Shown here: positions 30,281-30,779 of the stretch, piece after piece
How the letters are laid out: each line of letters opens with the position of its first letter
Position numbering within the stretch: the stretch's first letter is position 1
Source: Heterostelium multicystogenum
Taxonomy: Eukaryota > Evosea > Eumycetozoa > Acytosteliales > Acytosteliaceae
Direction of reading: 5' to 3'
Assembly: GCA_003667245.1 (NCBI GenBank)
Contig: RCNN01000335.1
Span: 1 to 30,779, forward strand
Length of the DNA: 30,779 bases
The notes under the pieces: generated by a model
Seen by the model: only the letters and a program-made list of their open reading frames with translations
The model's database searches: none
What the model was told of the DNA's origin: nothing
Translations under genes and position numbers: made by a program

Positions 30281-30779
30281 ATAAACAAAAAACAAAGATA
30301 ATATAAAAATAATTCAAAGATACAATCTAAAGCAATTGGGGCAATTCATGAATGATATAAATATATCGATTTATTTTCAAATATTACAATGGTGATGGGG
30401 TGAGGCTGTATAGTCATGGGATTGGTTGTTTGTCGTGTTAATGCATGGATATGGTTTGTTGAATATATAGTGAATGTGAGACTTTTGGTTGATAATGTAG
30501 TATTCCTAAGGTTTAAGAATCTATGTGTTAATTAAAAGGGTAAGAACTCTACCTTTTTTAAAAATGATACTATTGGTGATGTGTTATTATAATTTAGTTA
30601 ATTGGTTGATTGATTGATTGATTGAATTGACTGATAGTTGATTGATTGTTATTGATAGATTTGGTTTGAGTGATTAATTTAAACAGGGGAGGGGTTTTCT
30701 TTTGAATTGTTTGATCAATTAACTAAATTATAATATTGGTTGATGAGCTAGAAATATATTTGTCATCGTATGAATATGT
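30281..30779. other. Terminal AT-rich stretch, no gene seen
   Basis: About 500 bp to the window end without a credible reading frame. Includes a TTGA/GATT tandem repeat at 30603-30629 and scattered GATTGATT units to 30650. Part of a neighbouring gene's promoter or 3' region may be present, but nothing shows it. Confidence 0.5.
30603..30629. repeat. (TTGA)n microsatellite
   Basis: Tandem GATT/TTGA units, starting TGGTTGATTGATTGATTGAT, broken by one extra A near the end and followed by looser copies. TTGA is also the core of some dictyostelid developmental promoter elements, but a plain repeat is the simpler reading. Confidence 0.5.

Overview
The window looks like nuclear DNA of a dictyostelid social amoeba. 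Non-coding stretches are very AT-rich, with A/T tracts and (TAA)n, (CA)n and (TTGA)n repeats. Proteins carry Asn, Gln and Ser runs, introns are short (about 57-135 nt) and AT-rich with GT...AG ends, and genes are closely packed on both strands. The species cannot be fixed from the sequence.

Layout from left to right: a minus-strand gene fragment of unknown function (24-324); ARP5, the actin-related subunit of INO80 (+, 779-3142); an ASH-domain, Asn/Gln-rich protein (-, 3214-5410); 6-pyruvoyl-tetrahydropterin synthase (+, 6523-7031); a large CHD chromatin remodeller of the CHD6-9/Kismet type (-, 7176-13296); a 3.5 kb AT-rich stretch holding one orphan exon candidate and possible decayed coding sequence; a Lines-homologue (+, 16764-18993); a FUSC-type membrane protein (+, 19618-22376); SNAPC4-like Myb protein of the snRNA activating complex (-, 22459-25091); SNU13/15.5K (+, 25725-26208); a CID-domain protein (-, 26334-28527); and a Cys-containing, possibly arrestin-like protein (+, 29275-30280). 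Neighbours often converge with 70-145 bp between stop codons, while divergent pairs are separated by 0.45-1.1 kb.

Five genes concern chromatin or RNA production: INO80 ARP5, CHD, SNAPC4, SNU13 and the CID protein. They act in different complexes, so I see no operon-like logic and regard the grouping as probable chance.

The most striking property is that about 40 single-base frameshifts, mostly in runs of 2-6 identical bases and in both directions, interrupt reading frames whose protein sequence is otherwise conserved. PTPS and SNU13 are intact. I read this as sequence error rather than pseudogenes or programmed frameshifting. Boundaries below for the broken genes therefore span the whole gene across the shifts. 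I did not find a convincing undescribed biological system. The best leads are GC-core motifs, a repeated decamer upstream of the CHD gene, a GC-rich island inside an intron, and an orphan exon.
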